Source: Saprospiraceae bacterium (lineage in GTDB: Bacteria > Bacteroidota > Bacteroidia > Chitinophagales > Saprospiraceae). Taken from it: a stretch of DNA of 64,000 nt. The stretch is from positions 1-64,000 of the forward strand of contig JADKFX010000001.1 of assembly GCA_016717265.1 (NCBI GenBank), written 5' to 3'. The stretch's first letter is position 1; each line of letters opens with the position of its first letter. Below are positions 63,687-64,000 of the stretch, piece after piece. The position numbers and the translations under genes are program-made. The notes beneath the pieces are model-generated. The model saw only the letters and a list, made by a program, of their open reading frames with translations. It made no database searches and had not been told where the DNA came from.

Positions 63687-64000
63687 ATGACAAAACATGG
63701 CAGACGAAAATTTATTTTCACTTCCTTGGGAATTCTCGGTAGCGGGTTATTGGGAGCTTGGATTTTCAGGCGTAAGTTGGTTAGACAAATGTTATTTACA
63801 TTTTCTGATAATCCCACTGTTTCTGTAACAGCTTCTCCCTTGGAAACAGAACCTTGTGTGTTAACCTCAAAACAAGTTGAAGGCCCCTTTTATCTGCCTT
63901 CTCCAGAACGAAGTAACATAGTGGAAGACAAGATGGGCGAATTGCTTAACCTAAGAATGCAAGTAGTTCAGTATCCTGATTGTTCACCAATTTCAAATGC
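63687..64000 (+). CDS. Intradiol ring-cleavage dioxygenase family protein, partial
   Basis: Runs off the window end; 104 codons visible. N terminus MTKHGRRKFIFTSLGILGSG has a twin-arginine signal. Then VEGPFYLPSPERSNIVEDKMGE and QVVQYPDCSPISNA match the start of intradiol dioxygenase-like proteins (protocatechuate dioxygenase fold). Exported members with a Tat signal occur in Bacteroidota; substrate unknown. It follows the last hairpin by 54 bp and may be either the next cassette or the chromosome beyond the array. Confidence 0.7.
   Translation, partial: MTKHGRRKFIFTSLGILGSGLLGAWIFRRKLVRQMLFTFSDNPTVSVTASPLETEPCVLTSKQVEGPFYLPSPERSNIVEDKMGELLNLRMQVVQYPDCSPISN

Noticed and set aside
1..64000. 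tRNA, rRNA or insertion sequences
   Set aside because: I saw no cloverleaf, rRNA segment or transposase reading frame.

Overview
The window is AT-rich DNA that looks like a member of the Bacteroidota. The evidence is a type IX secretion C-terminal sorting domain (protein at 50667-51521), PorT-like outer-membrane barrels, many short-lipobox lipoproteins, and promoters of the Bacteroidota form TTG-N19/23-TAnnTTTG. I cannot name a genus.

From about 6.16 kb to 63.64 kb the window is one continuous array of gene cassettes. I find 52 imperfect inverted-repeat elements, mostly 95-140 bp. Each begins with a box ending in AAC and ends in GTTR (46 GTTA, 6 GTTG). The bases after each GTT are the reverse complement of the bases before the next AAC (for example GTTATCGCC...GGCGATAAC, GTTACTGGAC...GTCCAGTAAC, GTTGGGCGTC...GACGCCCAAC). 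That is the geometry of integron cassettes: R' at the cassette 5' end, R'' at its 3' end, and the attC hairpin travelling with the upstream gene. Duplicated cassettes confirm it: each copy carries its own downstream hairpin, and identity starts at CGTT. The window holds 51 complete cassettes, all oriented to the right, plus partial units at both edges. No integrase gene is present. The core (GTTR plus variable bases) departs from the classical GTTRRRY, so I call the sites attC-like. Stem families: A (TGGCATA...TATGCCA), A2 (as A with ATTCCCGCC), B (GTATACAC/CCCCGCC), C (GCTTGAC...GTCAAGC), D (TTTGCAATAGGCGGG), E (GTTTGGC...GCCAAAC type), a 60-bp short form, and four singletons.

In 39 of the 52 sites the loop between the arms carries TAnnTTTG, usually 19-22 bp after TTG or TCG. 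This is a Bacteroidota promoter pointing into the next cassette, so the recombination site may also be a portable promoter.

Layout. 1-6.2 kb: type III restriction-modification module with an XRE regulator remnant and a 5'-nucleotidase. 6.3-14.1 kb: type I hsdR-hsdS-(PrrC-like)-hsdM module in one 7.8 kb cassette. 14.1-23.9 kb: small cassettes (RelE/ParE-type and HicBA toxin-antitoxins, AbiJ-like protein, lipoproteins, a barrel, non-coding cassettes). 23.9-26.5 kb: cassette with a minus-strand pair resembling a Cap15 CBASS effector plus a 2H phosphoesterase. 26.5-39.1 kb: 12.6 kb cassette with an XRE regulator, a large unknown protein, a 2042-residue DUF1998 helicase, a RecB/Cas4-like nuclease and a cytosine-5 methyltransferase (Druantia/DISARM-like). 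39.1-63.6 kb: more small cassettes, many duplicated, including a block of eight consecutive units at 46.7-50.5 kb of which seven are non-coding, then HEPN and GmrSD-like defence cassettes. 63.69 kb to the end: start of an intradiol dioxygenase gene.

Each of the three large defence operons is bracketed by a second class of hairpin with unrelated stems. The three at operon 3' ends share the loop CGCACAAGCC(A/C)ACGC. The defence modules therefore look like nested units inside the cassette array. Overall this is an accessory and defence store in which anti-phage systems, toxin-antitoxins and unknown envelope proteins sit in exchangeable units, each possibly with its own promoter.
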